A stretch of 64,000 nt of DNA from Mucidula mucida (taxonomy: Eukaryota > Basidiomycota > Agaricomycetes > Agaricales > Physalacriaceae). The DNA lies in assembly GCA_015501055.1 (NCBI GenBank), contig JADNYV010000047.1, positions 124,001 to 188,000 on the forward strand, in the 5' to 3' direction. Of the stretch, positions 1 to 13,400 are shown piece after piece (within the stretch, counting starts at the first letter, position 1; every line of letters starts with the position of its first letter). The notes beneath the pieces were generated by a model. That model was given only the letters and a program-made list of their open reading frames with translations, made no database searches and was not told where the DNA came from. A program made the position numbers and the translations under genes.

Positions 1-151
1 ACGCGCCATCCTGCCATTTCAGTGGCTCACTCCAGCACATTGAACCACCCGAAACCATCGGTTTGAACGGTATACGTGTGAGTGACTTTTACAAGGTCCC
101 CAGTTTTCGCTGCCAGTGTGATTTCATTAGCGTTCCCGCCTCCACGTTCGT

Positions 152-288
152 CTCCACATTGTGTGGTGCCGGTCCGCTCATTTCTGCTAGACACAATACA
201 GCCATCGGTTGGATACTCGTCCGAACCCCAAATCTTCATGGATGCTATGTCTCTCACTTTAGGTAAGGCGGCTCATTGCAGGTATAAA
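152..288 (+). promoter_or_regulatory. Shared upstream box and TATA box of the TAP-like hydrolase gene
   Basis: A TATAAA lies at 283-288, about 60 bases before the chosen ATG. The box at 152-188 carries the partial palindrome CCACATTGTGTGG followed by a CCGCTCATTTCTGCT run. The same box, with one mismatch in the sequence read, stands upstream of the second hydrolase copy (21521-21556, opposite strand), while the sequence around it is less alike. This suggests either a regulatory site or simply recent duplication; the sequence alone does not separate the two. Confidence 0.45.
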
Positions 289-347
289 ACCAAGTCGTCC
301 CAGCAAGCTTTCTGCGCATACGCCCTCATTGCTTGCGTTTTTGAAGT

Positions 348-2408
348 ATGGTCTTTCGCAGCTTTGTCTTTTCCGCACTGCTTCTCGCTTCCTCTGGTGC
401 CCGCGCCCAGACATTCGACTGGAGTTCTGTACGCTCAATTGTCTTTTGCGTGCTCCCATTAGTAACGCACCATTGTGAAGGTGCAAGCGACAGCGAACTT
501 TAGCTGGGTCGATTGTTATAAGGACTTCCAATGCACGCGCCTGAAGGTACAAGAACACTCTGTTAATCAGATGTGGTATTGATTAGTAACTTTGTAGGTC
601 CCTTTAGACTACTCAAATGAGGCCGGTAACAGTGTCGGCCTTGCCCTCATCAAATATCCAACCAAAGCTTCTCCTGACGATTATCGTGGCATGGTTCTCT
701 TCAATCCCGGCGGACCAGGTAATAGTGGCGTCGAGAAAATGCAGACACGACTAGGCACACGTCTGGCCCGAGTCCTGGCATCGCAGTACGACATCGTGTC
801 CTTTGATCCTCGGGGTGAGCGGATCTACAGAGGCGTTCCGAGAATGATCTTATGTTATGTTACAGGTGTCGGCGTAACCACTCCGCGTACCAATTTTTTC
901 CTCACCGAGACTGAACACGCTCTTTGGTTAGCGAACCCGATTAATTATGCAAGCGTCGCCAATGCCACGCACGATGATACATTGCTTCCAAAGCTATGGG
1001 CAAGTTCGCAACTTCTGGGTCAGATGGCAAAGGATCGTGATACGGAGGGTCTACTCCCGTATATCGGAACGGAGAGTGTCGCAAGGGATCTGTTGAGGAT
1101 TACTGAAACTGCGGGGCAAGAGAAGTTGTTGTATTGGGGTGTTTCGTACGCGAATGACATCTGCGTATTTTCATGCTCACTGACCTGTTTCGACTTAGAT
1201 ATGGTACAGTTCTAGGTGCCACATTTGCTACAATGTTTCCGGTGAGATGCGCTGAATGTCCTTACATCTGTTATGCTCATCACCACCCATCTTTTAGGAT
1301 CGCGTTGATCGCCTGGTTATCGACGGTGTCGCGGACATGGAGGCCTGGTACTCGAGTGCGTTCTAACATGTCCACGTCCGCGATCAGTGAAACCAATCAT
1401 ACTCTACAGCCTCAGGCGATCAACGCTCAGGGTTGGAAGACGCCGACAAGGCGCTTCAAGTCTTCTTCAATAGTTGTGTTACAGCCGGCCCTGCTCATGC
1501 GCCTTCCACGCCGACTCCACCGCCGAGGTCCAAGCTAACCTCGAGAGCCTATACGACTCTGTCGCCGCGTCCCCCGTTCCAGTCTACAACGGTTCTTCCG
1601 TCTACGGTATCGTTGACTATAACGTATTGAGAAATGTCGTCTTCAAGGCCTTGTATCTTCCTGTGTTGGAGTCATCTTTTTCTCTGCTTGCCCAGGGCTT
1701 GGCTGCGCTTCAGGCGGGGAATGGATCGGCTATATATACCATGCAGGCCGGAAGCGCGCCATATGAATGCGACGACAAGGCTCCGTTGTCCAATATGCTG
1801 GATGCATTCACCGCGATTCTGTGCGGCGACGGCACAGAGCTTGGAACGTCCGCTGCGGACCTCGTGGCATACTGGGACGAGAACAAAAACAATTCGACCT
1901 TCGCCGACGTCATGACTGCCTCACGGGTTTCCTGCATGTACGTCGGTCCCTCCTTTCTTGACTCTCCGAGTTCATAAACTGACATGTCGTTCCTATAGGG
2001 GATGGAAAGTTTATAGGGAGGGCCGTTTCATGGGCCCCGTCTCTGGCAATACGAGCTTTCCTCTTCTTGTCATCGGAAATACGGCTGACCCGGCGACACC
2101 ACTCGCATCGTAGGTTTAGTTTCTTTTATGCTTCATGCCTGCCATTTATTGCGCCACTACTACCACAGAGCGAAGAAGACTGCTGCCGCATTCACGGGCG
2201 CAGTCGTTCTCACTCAGGATTCGCCGGGTGTAAGTCCAGGCTTGACATACTCAAACCATCTTTGAATCGTCATTTCTAGCACACGTCGTTCGCCGTCCCG
2301 TCGAATTGCACAGATGCCCATGTGATGGCATACTTCCTCAACGGGACACTTCCCGAAGAAGGCACAATTTGCTCTGCCGACAACGATTTTTATCCTACTG
2401 AGAACTAG
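348..2408 (+). CDS. Secreted TAP-like alpha/beta hydrolase (prolyl/tripeptidyl aminopeptidase-type)
   Basis: Starting at ATG 348 the protein opens with a signal peptide (MVFRSFVFSALLLASSGARA) and continues through about nine short introns to TAG at 2406-2408. Seen motifs: the oxyanion-loop region FNPGGPGNSG, YDIVSFDPRG, and the nucleophile elbow WGVSYGT once the intron after WGVS is removed. Near the C-terminus LLVIGNTADPATP fits the TAP-like domain (Abhydrolase_4) that carries the catalytic Asp, and GHTSF supplies the likely His. The family hydrolyses N-terminal peptides or esters; the true substrate is unknown. One base is missing near 1497 (GCTCATGC where the paralogue has GCTCAATGC), so the frame breaks between GPA and the CAFHADS block. 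A decayed paralogue lies convergently at 19.4-21.4 kb. Confidence 0.8.
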
Positions 2409-2828
2409 CGCTACGTTACTCGAGTTGTGCAGAGTACCGTTCATATCCTCTTGGAGCTAGTCGAGATCATATATTAGTTCTCACTGTTCTCCTAAAATGC
2501 AGATTGAAATTGATATGACATGGCAGCGGAATACATAGTGAACACAATAGTACATGAACGACAGTAAATGATGGAATGGACAATCCTCGACTAGCTCCCG
2601 CTCCGCCCGGCGGCGAGACCAGCTCTTGGCTCGGAGAGAATGCGATGCTTCGAATACCAGACACCGTGGGACAAAGCAAGCACAACGCAATCCACATTCA
2701 ACCAGTAAAATTAAGTCTACCGTGCAACTATCGTGATCAATGCTATATACTACCGTCTTGTATCTATATGTATGTCAGTACGCCTAAATCCGCCCTCTAA
2801 TTGACCATGCTATTGGACGTCTATTTCA
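2409..2828. other. Convergent intergenic spacer
   Basis: This holds the 3' flanks of the hydrolase (+) and the ABC transporter (-). Short overlapping ORFs are present but show no domain, signal or intron logic. No terminator motif stands out. Confidence 0.5.
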
Positions 2829-5800
2829 CTACCGCTTGGCATAACGTAGGAAGCGTGAGGCAATCACTGTTGCGAAAACGTTGAAAACTATTGTACCGGT
2901 CAGTAACAACGAGACATTCCAATAGCATACACACCAAAGAAAGCAAAGAGGATGAACACATTTCGCCACCTGTCGCCGTAACTAATGTTGAGCGGGGTAT
3001 AAAAGTCGTCGCCGCGGGTGTATTGACAATAGCGACACGCTTCCGTGGCATTCGGGTTGTCGAGATAGCCACCATAGTACCCTATGAAGTCACTAGCCCA
3101 CGCAGCACACGTCTGACCTGACGGCGGGTTGAAGACTGCAAACTCGTCCGATTTGCATTGGATAACAAGGCCGCTGTCAAAGTAGTCAGTAACACGAAAA
3201 GAAGGAAGAACACCAATCACTCACTGTAACTCAGTAGCCACCATAGCCGATATACCCCAAGTGTAGGGATTCAAATAGTAGATCCAGCTACGCCAAAAGC
3301 TGATCAACGTCGGATACGGAATCGTAACCCCACAGAAGACACTAAGGATAAGAGTCACGGGCGGATTGAATAGCACCGCGACCTGAATACTGGGAGAGAT
3401 CGCGGCGATTAACTGTCCCAAAGAAACACCGAACACGATGAAGAAGAGGATAACGAGGAACTGGAAGCCCGTCCCGTTCGTTCCAGCGCTTCCTTGTCCG
3501 AATCCGGCAGGGTACACCTATGGGTTAATCGATGAGCAGAGCACAGACAGCAACGCAACGAGACAAACCATCAGAACCCAGTAAAGCAGTGCGCACATTA
3601 CATTGTAGGGGATTTCACCTATAAGCTGTCCAACGGCAAATACATAGGGCGAGTAGATGCGGCTCGATGATTCTACATAGTACTTCAGTACCCGAATGAA
3701 GGACAGCCTTGTAAAAACAAACAAACCTCTGATGAAAATCCGACGGTTGGAGATAAACAAAGGCTCAATTTGCGACATGACGATGGCAGGCAAGATGGTC
3801 ACCCAGAAACTGGTACAGACAAATTGTGAGTAGGAGATCAATTAGAAGGTGGCACGAAACGTACATGCTAAACACGCGGAACTGGAGATCGCGAACGCTG
3901 TTGCCAAGGTTCAAGAATGACAGCGACACGAACAGCGACATGAAGGTGCAGACGAAGAGACGGGAGAAGATATAGTCAGGAGACCTCCAAAGCGCAAGGT
4001 TGTTACGTTCAATGACGACTCGTAGTTGATAGAGAGTCGGCGTTGCAACTACATCGAACACCGTCAGCCACCAAGGAAACAACCAAAGACATCCACTACT
4101 CACAAGTGCTCAGTGTCTTCCTGTCAGGTTCCGCAATCGCCAAACATCGGGCCTTGATCCCGTCAATCTCCTTCCTCACAACCTGGTACTCCGGAGACTC
4201 GAGCCACACATCCTTCCAATCCTTATCCCCGACCCGTTGACTAACTCCTGCGCCGATCGCCTCGAGCATATACTCCGCCGGGTTCACATTCGACGGACAC
4301 ATCGCCCCATGGCGCGCGAAGTACTCTCGCAACACATGCGAGTCCGCTCCAATATCACCAAAGTAGACCGTCTCTCCGCCCCTCTCCAATAACAACAGCC
4401 GATCAAAGCTCTCAAAGAGCAACGACGACGGCTGGTGAATCGTGCACAGAATAGCCTGTCCTTGGTCTGCGAGTTTGCGCAAGAACCGAACCAAGTTCCA
4501 TGCACTCTGAGCATCTAATCCCGAGGTCGGCTCGTCCAAGAAGAGCAGTAGCTCGGGCTTGCTCGCGAGCTCGACGCCGATGGTTAACCGTTTTCTGGCT
4601 TCAACGTTGAGACTCATGACCAGCGCCTCGGACATATCCTGCAATTCAAGAAGCTCGATCATCTCCTCGACGTATGCGTCCTTCTCTTCCTGCGAAACTT
4701 CATACGGCTGGCGCAGGTACGCTGAAAAGCGCATCGCCTCACGAACAGTCGCCGTTCCTTCGTGCACGTCCATCTGTTCCGCTAAGAGTTGTTCAGCCCA
4801 CAAGCAGGAATGCGAGCTGGAGAATGGACATACCATAAGCAGTCCCCCTGGCAAAGTCAGATGTCAAAGGCCGTCCGTCAACCAAGATGTCTCCACTGAT
4901 CACGCCGATATTCTTCCTCTGAGCTAGAACGTCCAAGCACGTCGTCTTTCCAGCGCCACTGGCACCCATCAGCGCTGTAAGTGTACCGGGCTTGACGAAG
5001 CCATAAACATCGTGTAGCAAGCGACGAGTGCCACCAACGACTGGAACAGTGTAATTGAGGCCTTCCCAAGTAAATGTCTTCCTATGGCGAGCACTATAAA
5101 TGCAAAGTAAGGCTGGTCGAACATGGAAGCAATTCAAAAGAATACCGTACGTGGGTGCATCAGCGGCCGTCGACTCGCTTTTCGTGTCGGCCTTCTCCGC
5201 GTCGTGATGTTCAGGCTTGATCTCCATGGCCCTCGCCTTAGCCTCCTCATTAGCCTTCGCCGAAGCCGCCTTGCGCTCCCTCAACTTCTGGTTAAGTTTC
5301 GCAGTGTCGTCGCTCTCCTTGGCGTAAATGTTAACGTTCATCTCATTGTTATATTGCTACAATAACCATGAGCCATAAATACTGAATGAAGAGGAGGAAC
5401 ACATACAGGGAAAAACTCCAGAGCAATGATCTGCGTAAGTTGGAACGCAACCGCGAACACGCATAACACGACGAGACACTTCTTCCATAGATCTGAAGCG
5501 TTCAAGGAGAATCCGGCGTCAAGGTAAGCCTCCCCTTGAACGCTATCACTGCCATCGGATGCTCCGAAGATTGTACACGCTTGATTGGGACCGAGTTCAT
5601 CTCTATGAGCGTGTTAGATGAAGTCGAGCATGCTGGATGATCGAAGACTGACGGATAAGTCGAGAATCCCGGACCGTTGCGGGGAACAACATACGCTCCG
5701 TTACAGGTCATCTGAGAAGAGCTGTCAGAAGTTTCATTTTTGTTTGACAGGAAGCTTGGATTACCTGAATACGCATGAACTCGTTCTCTAAACAACCCTG

Positions 5801-8406
5801 CCAGGCTAAAACATGTCAGCTCGAGAAGCTCGCGAAACACGTCACCCTACATACCATATGATAATGGATTGATGTAATACTATAAGGCATGAGCTTCCAA
5901 AGGAGCACCACACCAAGGAGAACTTACAATCCAGAACAACCACCGATGCATACTATCCACCGGTATCATATATCCCGCATACTGAACGCTAAGAGCACAG
6001 TCAGATTTTTTGACCCGTGTAGCTGCGCGAAGAAACGTACAAATTCGGAATAAAGAACGTCGCCAACCTAAACGCCACATTGAAATTGACACAAATCAGA
6101 CCAAACGTGCGGAAGAATCCCTGCATGGCGATGTACGCGACGTAGTTGAACAAGTGGAATGTGAAGAAGCCCCCCGCCGACCGATTGAGGTTGCTCATGA
6201 AGTAGACAATGATGTTGAAAATCACTATACGCGTAGCGGAGAACGGGAGATCGGCGAGGAGGTTTCCGATGGAGACGGCGGCAGGGCGGTACATGCTGTA
6301 GCTCGTCTGTTTCTTGAGAATCGGACGACCGAGCATCTGCATGGGCATCTCGCCAAAGGCGTCTAGACACGTGACCAACAGCGCGGTGAAAATAACACTA
6401 AGTAAGTCATTAGCAGGGACTCAGACAAGAGAGGGCGAAGAAAGCATACCTTCCACGTGTAAACGCCCCAGCAGCAGTGAGCGGCTGCCCGAAAAACGCG
6501 CCTCCGATAACAAACGCCAAAACCGTAGACAGCGTGAAACTGGTCACGAGCTGAAACTTGTCCTGCATCTTCTTCTGGAACTCGCGCTTCGCCAGCGCGC
6601 GCACTTGGCTCATCAGACCCAAAGTATAGGGGCTCTTCTTTGACACGCCCTTCTTCTTGTCAGCCACTACGGCAGCGCGGAAAGCCTCCTGGTCGGTCTT
6701 CTCGGTCTCCATGTGGCTTTTATATTTCCCCAAAGAGTCCAAGAGATCTTGGCCGTAGGCGGAAGATAGGAACGCCGCCTCCAGCGCCTCTGGGGTGCAC
6801 GGAACGTCACGCGAGGAATGACCAGGCGCGAACTGGCGCTCGTTAGGATCAGTGCATCCTGTCAGGTAGTCAGGTGTGCTTTGGCGAGGCAGTGAGCGAT
6901 AACCGAGGTTTTCGAAATAAGCGCGCGCTTCCTTTGGTGAACCGTAATATACCTGGCGGCCTTCGCAAAGGACCAGCACTTTGTCGTAGAGATCGTAGAT
7001 ACCTATGATGTCGCGTTTCTTAACGTCAGGAATAATGGAAGTGCGGAAAACACATACCTTCACCAGCCTGGTAGAGCGAAACAAAAGTCGTTTGCCCAAG
7101 TACGTCGGTCATGATTCGAAGACTCTTGTTGAAGTCCAGCGCCGTAGAAGCATCCAAACCCCGCGTCGAGTTGTCCCACGATTGAACGCGAGCGCGAGTG
7201 ACCATCATCTCTGCAATACTGACACGTTTGCGCTCGCCGCCGGAGACGCCACGGACAAATTCATCACCAACAAGAGTTTGAGCAGTGTGTGTCATGTTGA
7301 GCATTTTCAAAAGGGTGCCCATGACCTCCTCGTTGAATTCGGTCTTGGTGAGTCCAGGAAGCCGACCATTGGGACCAGGCGTTTTGCTGGGTAAGGAAAC
7401 GTGCATTAGCGTTAATCGGGAGATCCTGTAATGAGGACTTACGTAGAAAGAGCAAAACCAAGTGTCTGCGCAACAGTCAAGGTGGCAATATGACGATCGT
7501 CTGTCGTAGCAATGTACGTTAGTGCTTTTCGCAAGGTGAAACCATAATAGCATACCCTCTTCGTTGTAGACTACCTCGCCCTTGTAGTATTTTCCCATTT
7601 CAGCGGCGCTCATACCGGCATACACGACATCGCCCGAAACGCGCGCATATCCTTCACGTTGATTGGCGATAGTTTTCAAGAATGTAGAGCATCCAGAGCC
7701 AGGACAGCCGAGAACGAGACACATCTCACCCGGCTTGAGCGATCCGGATGACCTTCAGAGCAAAATTAAGATCTCCGTTGTAACACAATAATGCAAACTT
7801 ACTTATGTAGGATAGGACGCGTTGTGAGAACCTTTGACGGAAAGAGCGGGGCGACGAGACTCCACAGAAACAGAAACGGAGTCAAGAAGAAGTCAATAAT
7901 CGCGCCTGAAATTCCTATGAGCACTGAAGAATTGGTGACAACGTGAGAACATACCGCCAAATGTTCCGACGTATATCTAAAAGGGCCACGGAGCTTCAGA
8001 ATCGCCAGTCAATCGATTTCATACGATAAGCTTACCTTGCTGTCAGCACCTCCGGAAACTTCGACTTGCAGGTCTTCCCAGGTGACGCCGACATGCTAAA
8101 CCGAATAAGCAAATGGCGAATAGGACGCGCCTGTTCATACCTTGTGCTTGATGCCAGCTCGTTGATGTGCATCGTTCGACGAGGACAGATAATCGCGTAG
8201 GTCGAATTCGCAGACTCCTCGCCGCCTTTTTCCAAGTCTTTTGAGTCCGAGTAAGGCCGTTGACGCTCAGAAATAGCGGTCAGCTGTCGCGAAAGGGCGT
8301 TGAATTCCTCTTCGGCTATTCGGATATCAATGCCGCCATCCTCTCTTTGAGAAAAGTCTCCCGTCGTATCGGAGGCTTCCTTGTCTCCGCTTTTGTCGCC
8401 GCCCAT
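2829..8406 (-). CDS. Full-size PDR-type (ABCG) multidrug ABC transporter
   Basis: About 22 introns can be placed; joined exons give the order ABC_trans_N, NBD1, TMD1, CDR linker, NBD2, TMD2. NBD1 has the PDR-typical Walker [10 protein letters not shown] (Cys in place of Lys), signature [13 protein letters not shown] and Walker B region [15 protein letters not shown]2 has a canonical Walker [10 protein letters not shown], the degenerate signature [12 protein letters not shown] and [14 protein letters not shown]. The extracellular loop near the end ([23 protein letters not shown]) and the C-terminus RFLRYAKR are typical of fungal PDR pumps, which export xenobiotics and sterol-like compounds across the plasma membrane. 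ATG 8406 ([10 protein letters not shown]) was chosen; a 5'-UTR intron may lie just upstream. One base appears missing near 8210-8220, between DLEKGGEES and EFDLRDYL. Confidence 0.9.
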
Positions 8407-10483
8407 TCGGCTGTCCTGGGAGCGGTCGAGGATGGTCAAAGTAAGAAGAGAGAGGAAGGAATTACTAACATACCAAACTTTCCCCAACTTTAAGCAGGAT
8501 TGCAATCGGGATTTGTCAGTCAACATGAGTCGAACGGGTCGTGCGTGGGAATGGAAGCGCGGTTGCGGAGGGAGCAAGTTATTGTTTAGCCGCAGGCATC
8601 ACTATTCCGACTCTTCGCGTTTCCAAGCGTCTCCTCTGGTGTTTTGGGCGCAATCCGCTGGATATGTGGCAGGAAAGGCATACAGTAACTTGTCCTGCAT
8701 ACCAGCCCACCTCGGGCGGTGTTCTCGGAGCCGGGAGGAAGAGAAGTCCAGGAAATCGGAATATCAGTAATCACTATCATAGTGGCCACAATGATGACGC
8801 ATTCTTTACTATCGCATTTGTGATCACCGGCCGCCCAAGTAGCGATATTTCTTCATACAGGCTGATGTCTGCGATGGGTTTACTAATCGCGACACAAAGG
8901 ACAGGCTCGCATTTGTGCACAGGTTTGACGGTACTCACTATAACTCGTTGCATTAAAGACGAAGCGATCTCCCATGCATGGGCGGGACATGCGCGATTGC
9001 TCCTTATCACGACTAGTTCATAATTTGAGATGTAAAATGCCAGAAGTGTAGGATGAAGGGGACGTTTCATAGATGATAGGACTGAGATTTCGGAAGATTG
9101 GAAGATTGAGCGACAAGTCGTGGGCAAATGAATCCGGCGCCCTCCATGAGGCGGCCGAAGCGTAAACAATACTATGTACTGATTTAATGAAGGGAGATGG
9201 CAGAGAATTACTTACTTACAGCACTAAGCATCGACAGGGCTTCTCGGCTAAGCGGACCGACGCAGACTTATCGGCCCGACGTTGAGTCGGTGAAATTTGC
9301 GCCCACCATGACATCCCAACAGTTCTCGACGAGCGGCGAGCGATGAGCACCTCGCCAAATACAAATCTGCACGATAACTGCTTGTCATCAGCCCTCAATA
9401 TATTCAGTATCTGCTACCATTCTGCATACAACCGGATTTTGAATAATGCTCGTAAGGTGATCTTTCCGCATACATGGACGATTACTCACCGCACCTAGGT
9501 CGCCTCTTGGCGACACCGTAGGCACAAGAGTAGCATACACATTCTGCATGCGTAATGCTCAACGTTCCGCATGCCCACCTGACTCTCTGCATTCCGGAAA
9601 CGCACTCTCCGACGCGTTGTTAGTCGCATTGCAGAGATGGAACGTTTCACCTTCGTTGTTCTCTAAATTTGCCATCCGCGATTCCTTGCATATCTGCTCC
9701 GATCAACTCGAACAGACCGTCTAAAGGTACAAAAGATGCCATCTATCGTGCCGATTTCCTGGAGGTGGCCATGGAGGGTTACACGAAGAGTGGATTTCTG
9801 GTTCACTGAGCGCAATCAGTGTGTCCGAGTCTCAAGCAAGATGTATGTGTCCAACTCGTCTACATATTTGTCAATTTTCTGACAGCGCTTCAGCTTTGTC
9901 GTCATATCTTCTTCAACCGAATGCTCCGGCCAAATCATCCAGTCCCCCGCCTGCGCTGAGCGTTGTCTTGTGCACGGCGCATTGAGGAATCTTCTCGTAA
10001 TAATTTGGTATACCCCGTTTCTACTTCGAAGATTCACAGTCTCACCACCAAACAAGGGACTATCGACTGACAAGCTCTGACAAGGAACACGTCGACGCGT
10101 CACAAAGGGAACCCCATTAGTGAGGAAAATCTGCAGGCGCTTACCGACATTCTTGCCACTCTGTATAGCACCCGACGCTCCCAGTTGAGGACGGATTAGG
10201 CGCATTTGTGGAGGCTTTTATCCTTTGCTATATCACACAGCCCCGTTCGCGCAGGCTATAAGATGTTCCAACTCATTGGATAGTTCGACGCCGACAGGTA
10301 GTTGACAATGACATGACATCGCGCTTTCTGGTATGAATCTACGGTTGGGTCTCGGAACATTGTTCCGATAGTGCCTTGGCCGCATGTGACGGTTGCACTA
10401 CCGATACCTGTCCAACTATCACGTCCGGCCGCCTCTTTTACGGTTAAGAGGCGCCCAGTCATACTTGTCAGACCTGTACCATC
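8407..10483. other. Long divergent intergenic region between ABC transporter and sacsin-like gene
   Basis: This roughly 2-kb stretch must hold the promoters of both divergent genes. A canonical 58-nt GTATGT...CCCAG intron is visible just upstream of the ABC start, consistent with a spliced leader exon. ORFs of 129-160 codons occur on both strands (8541-9023, 9816-10205) but no family is recognisable. No repeat or transposon end was found. Confidence 0.45.
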
Positions 10484-13400
10484 ATGGTCGAGTCTTTCGG
10501 CGAGTACACTCCGCCAACGGACACCATCGCTGCCATCCTCGGCACCTATCCTTTCTCTATTGGCCTCTTTCGTGAATTGATACAGAACTCAGATGATGCG
10601 AAAGCAACAAAGCAAGTATGATTGATTGTATTTCTTGATGAGATTGCTGTTGAATAGCTGTTGCAGGTCTTCGTGCTGGATGCACGAACGCATCCCAAGC
10701 ATTCGTTGTTTCATGTTAACCTGGGTGATGCTCAGGGTCCATCTTTACTCGCGTACAACGACGCGTTATTTTCCCAGGAGGACTGGGAGGCGCTGCAGAG
10801 TATACACAGGTCGTCCAAGAAGACCGATACATCAAAGATTGGAAAGTACGGGATTGGATTTCGGTCGTGTTATCACGTATGTGCTCCCGTGTGGCCGGAC
10901 CATCTACTCACGACGGCGGTACAGGTCACAGATACTCCGCAGATACTTTCGGGGTCGTCACTAGCCATCTTGGACCCCCAGCACATCTTCTCGGAATCTG
11001 GGGGCGCCAAGTTTGACGTCAACGATTATCCCAATCACGAAGCCACCTTCAATTTCTTCCCAGCGGGTGGCTCAATTATCAGACTTCCCCTCCGTCGCAA
11101 GCCCTCCGTCATCAGCAAGCAAATTGTTGCACCGCAGGAGGTACAGACACTTTTTGCCGACTTCATTAGAGAAGAACTCGACGTAGCATTGCTCTTTCTC
11201 AAACATATCAAGCGAATAGAGATATGGCACATCGACGAAATAGGGAATCGTTCGTGTCTTGCAGGCGCCTCGATATCCAAAGATGCAGTCACCGAGCCCT
11301 CCTTTGTCGCGCACGTCGAGATTGACTTGATATCTTCAAAACGTTGGAGAGTCTTTCAGTCGGCTTTCTCGCAGGCGGAATCCGCGACGTCGATGAGACA
11401 GCGACTTGGACGGGATGTTTCTCAACTATTGGAGAAGCATAAGCTGTTCCCAACCATCGCGATTGCCGTACCGCTGAGTGGGGACGAAGCGATGACTGGG
11501 CGGCTTTTCACTTATCTTCCGCTCCCAATCAGGACTGGCTTTCCCTGCCATGTACACAGCCTGTTCGCTCTCACCCAGTCTAGACAAAATCTCTCTAACA
11601 AGAGTGAAGTTGGTATTGTTCGCGGAAGCGACGATAGGTAAGCTTTAACCCGCTAGAGCATTCAAAAGTCGCGCGACTGACATCGGCGTGTAGTGTCCTG
11701 ATCGAATGGAATCAGATGCTCTTTGATGAGTATCTGCCGAGGACATGGGCTGCTCTATTGCCGATCCTTATTGAGTCCGACGGCTTCAGCGCTGAGCACC
11801 TCTACAGCGCATGGCCGCCCCGTCAACCGCATGTCGACGCGGGAGATAGCCTCTACTGGAAGAACCTTCCAGCCAACGTGCTTTCCGCCGTTGTAGCATG
11901 CAACGCCGCTGTATGGCCCCGCATCCCGCGGAGTCATAGTACAGGCTCAACATTCCACACCATCTCTGCTGTACACGTCGCGTCAAACTCAATCGATTCT
12001 AAGGCGGTACAGGCTATGGCCGACGCTGGAATGTCGATCATTCAACCACCTGTGTATATCCAAGCCATGATTGACGATCTCAAGGTGCCGTATCTGGCCC
12101 TTGTTCCGCACACAGCCCATGCGGCGTTACTGGTAAGCTTGAATGAATTTAATGTGACCTTTGAAGGGTACTTACGTTCTGCCAATATTCAAGGAACAAA
12201 TAGTCACAATCCAGGAGATGAATCAAACGGCATGCCTTGCCATGTTGGAATATCTGTTATCCTCTGGTGACCTGACGTGTGTTGTGGATCTGCCCATCAT
12301 CCCGTTAGTTAATCGCCAACTCGTTCCGCTTGAAAAAGCGGCCTCAAACAGGAACCGCTACACGCTTCTTGATGCAGATACGCAGGGCTTGTTTGAACAA
12401 TTCGACGAATATGCGGTGTCGTTGCAGAAGATGAGCCCTCTAACGCAAAACCTTTTCGTTAAGAATGGCCCAGGGGTTCTGAATGTCGCTCATTTGGCGC
12501 CGGAGCAAGTCGTTCAGTATCTCAAGAAGTCGCCGTTTGGAATGGACTTCTCTGTCTCTCGTCAGATGTCGTCGGTCAACGAAGCAATCATACTTTGGCT
12601 GTCAAAATTTTGGACTTGGGTGGGCAGCTGGACTGAGCACAAGGAAGGCCTCATGCCGATGATCTGCGGGTTTTGTCTCCTGCCTTCACGGACGACACAA
12701 TTGGTGTCTATGAACGAGGGGATATTTGTCCCTGACAATCTTGAGCCGTACTTGGTTCTGGTGTTGCAGCAGTTGGGCATCAGCTTCTTGCATGAACTGT
12801 TCAGTCAGGCTGCTCGAAACATGGTCAAGGTGTTTCCTGGAGCCCTGCGCCTTCCGGGTCAGGATATCCACGCTGTCCTCGACCGCTTGACCATTCCGCC
12901 CGAGTTCCGTCTCGACAAAGAGCGTTCAGATATACTATGCAGTTTCGTGGTTCAGTCCATTCTTGACTTTTGCCGTGTCAATCGTTTGGACGACAATCAA
13001 CAGCGCGCGTTGAGATCGCTTCCCATCTTTCCTATCCTCCTCGCGTCTCGGAATCTGGTGAAACCAGAAAAGACAACGTCGCGCCTCTTCTCGAGTTTTC
13101 AGAGCAAGGCTCCCAAGACGAATACGATCAAGACTGTTGGACCTATTCCTGTAGGTAACACAGTGTATGGCGTTACCCCGTCGACGTCTGCGCTTCTTCC
13201 ACTCGCCCACGACATCACATTCCTCGACGGGTCAAATATCGATCTCGTCATCCTCCTTCATCTTCAGCCCGAGAACAATGTTCCTCTTTCCGAAGTCGAC
13301 GTTGTAGGGCTCGCGCTTGAGCACTTTGGCGAACAGTCAAAGTTTCTCCAGATGGCGTTCATGGAGTATATGGTCCAGCATCGGGAGAGTCTTCCTCCAA

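Noticed and set aside
8541..9023. 160-codon plus-strand ORF in the ABC/sacsin spacer
   Set aside because: No signal, domain or splice pattern; overlaps open frames on both strands. Left as intergenic.
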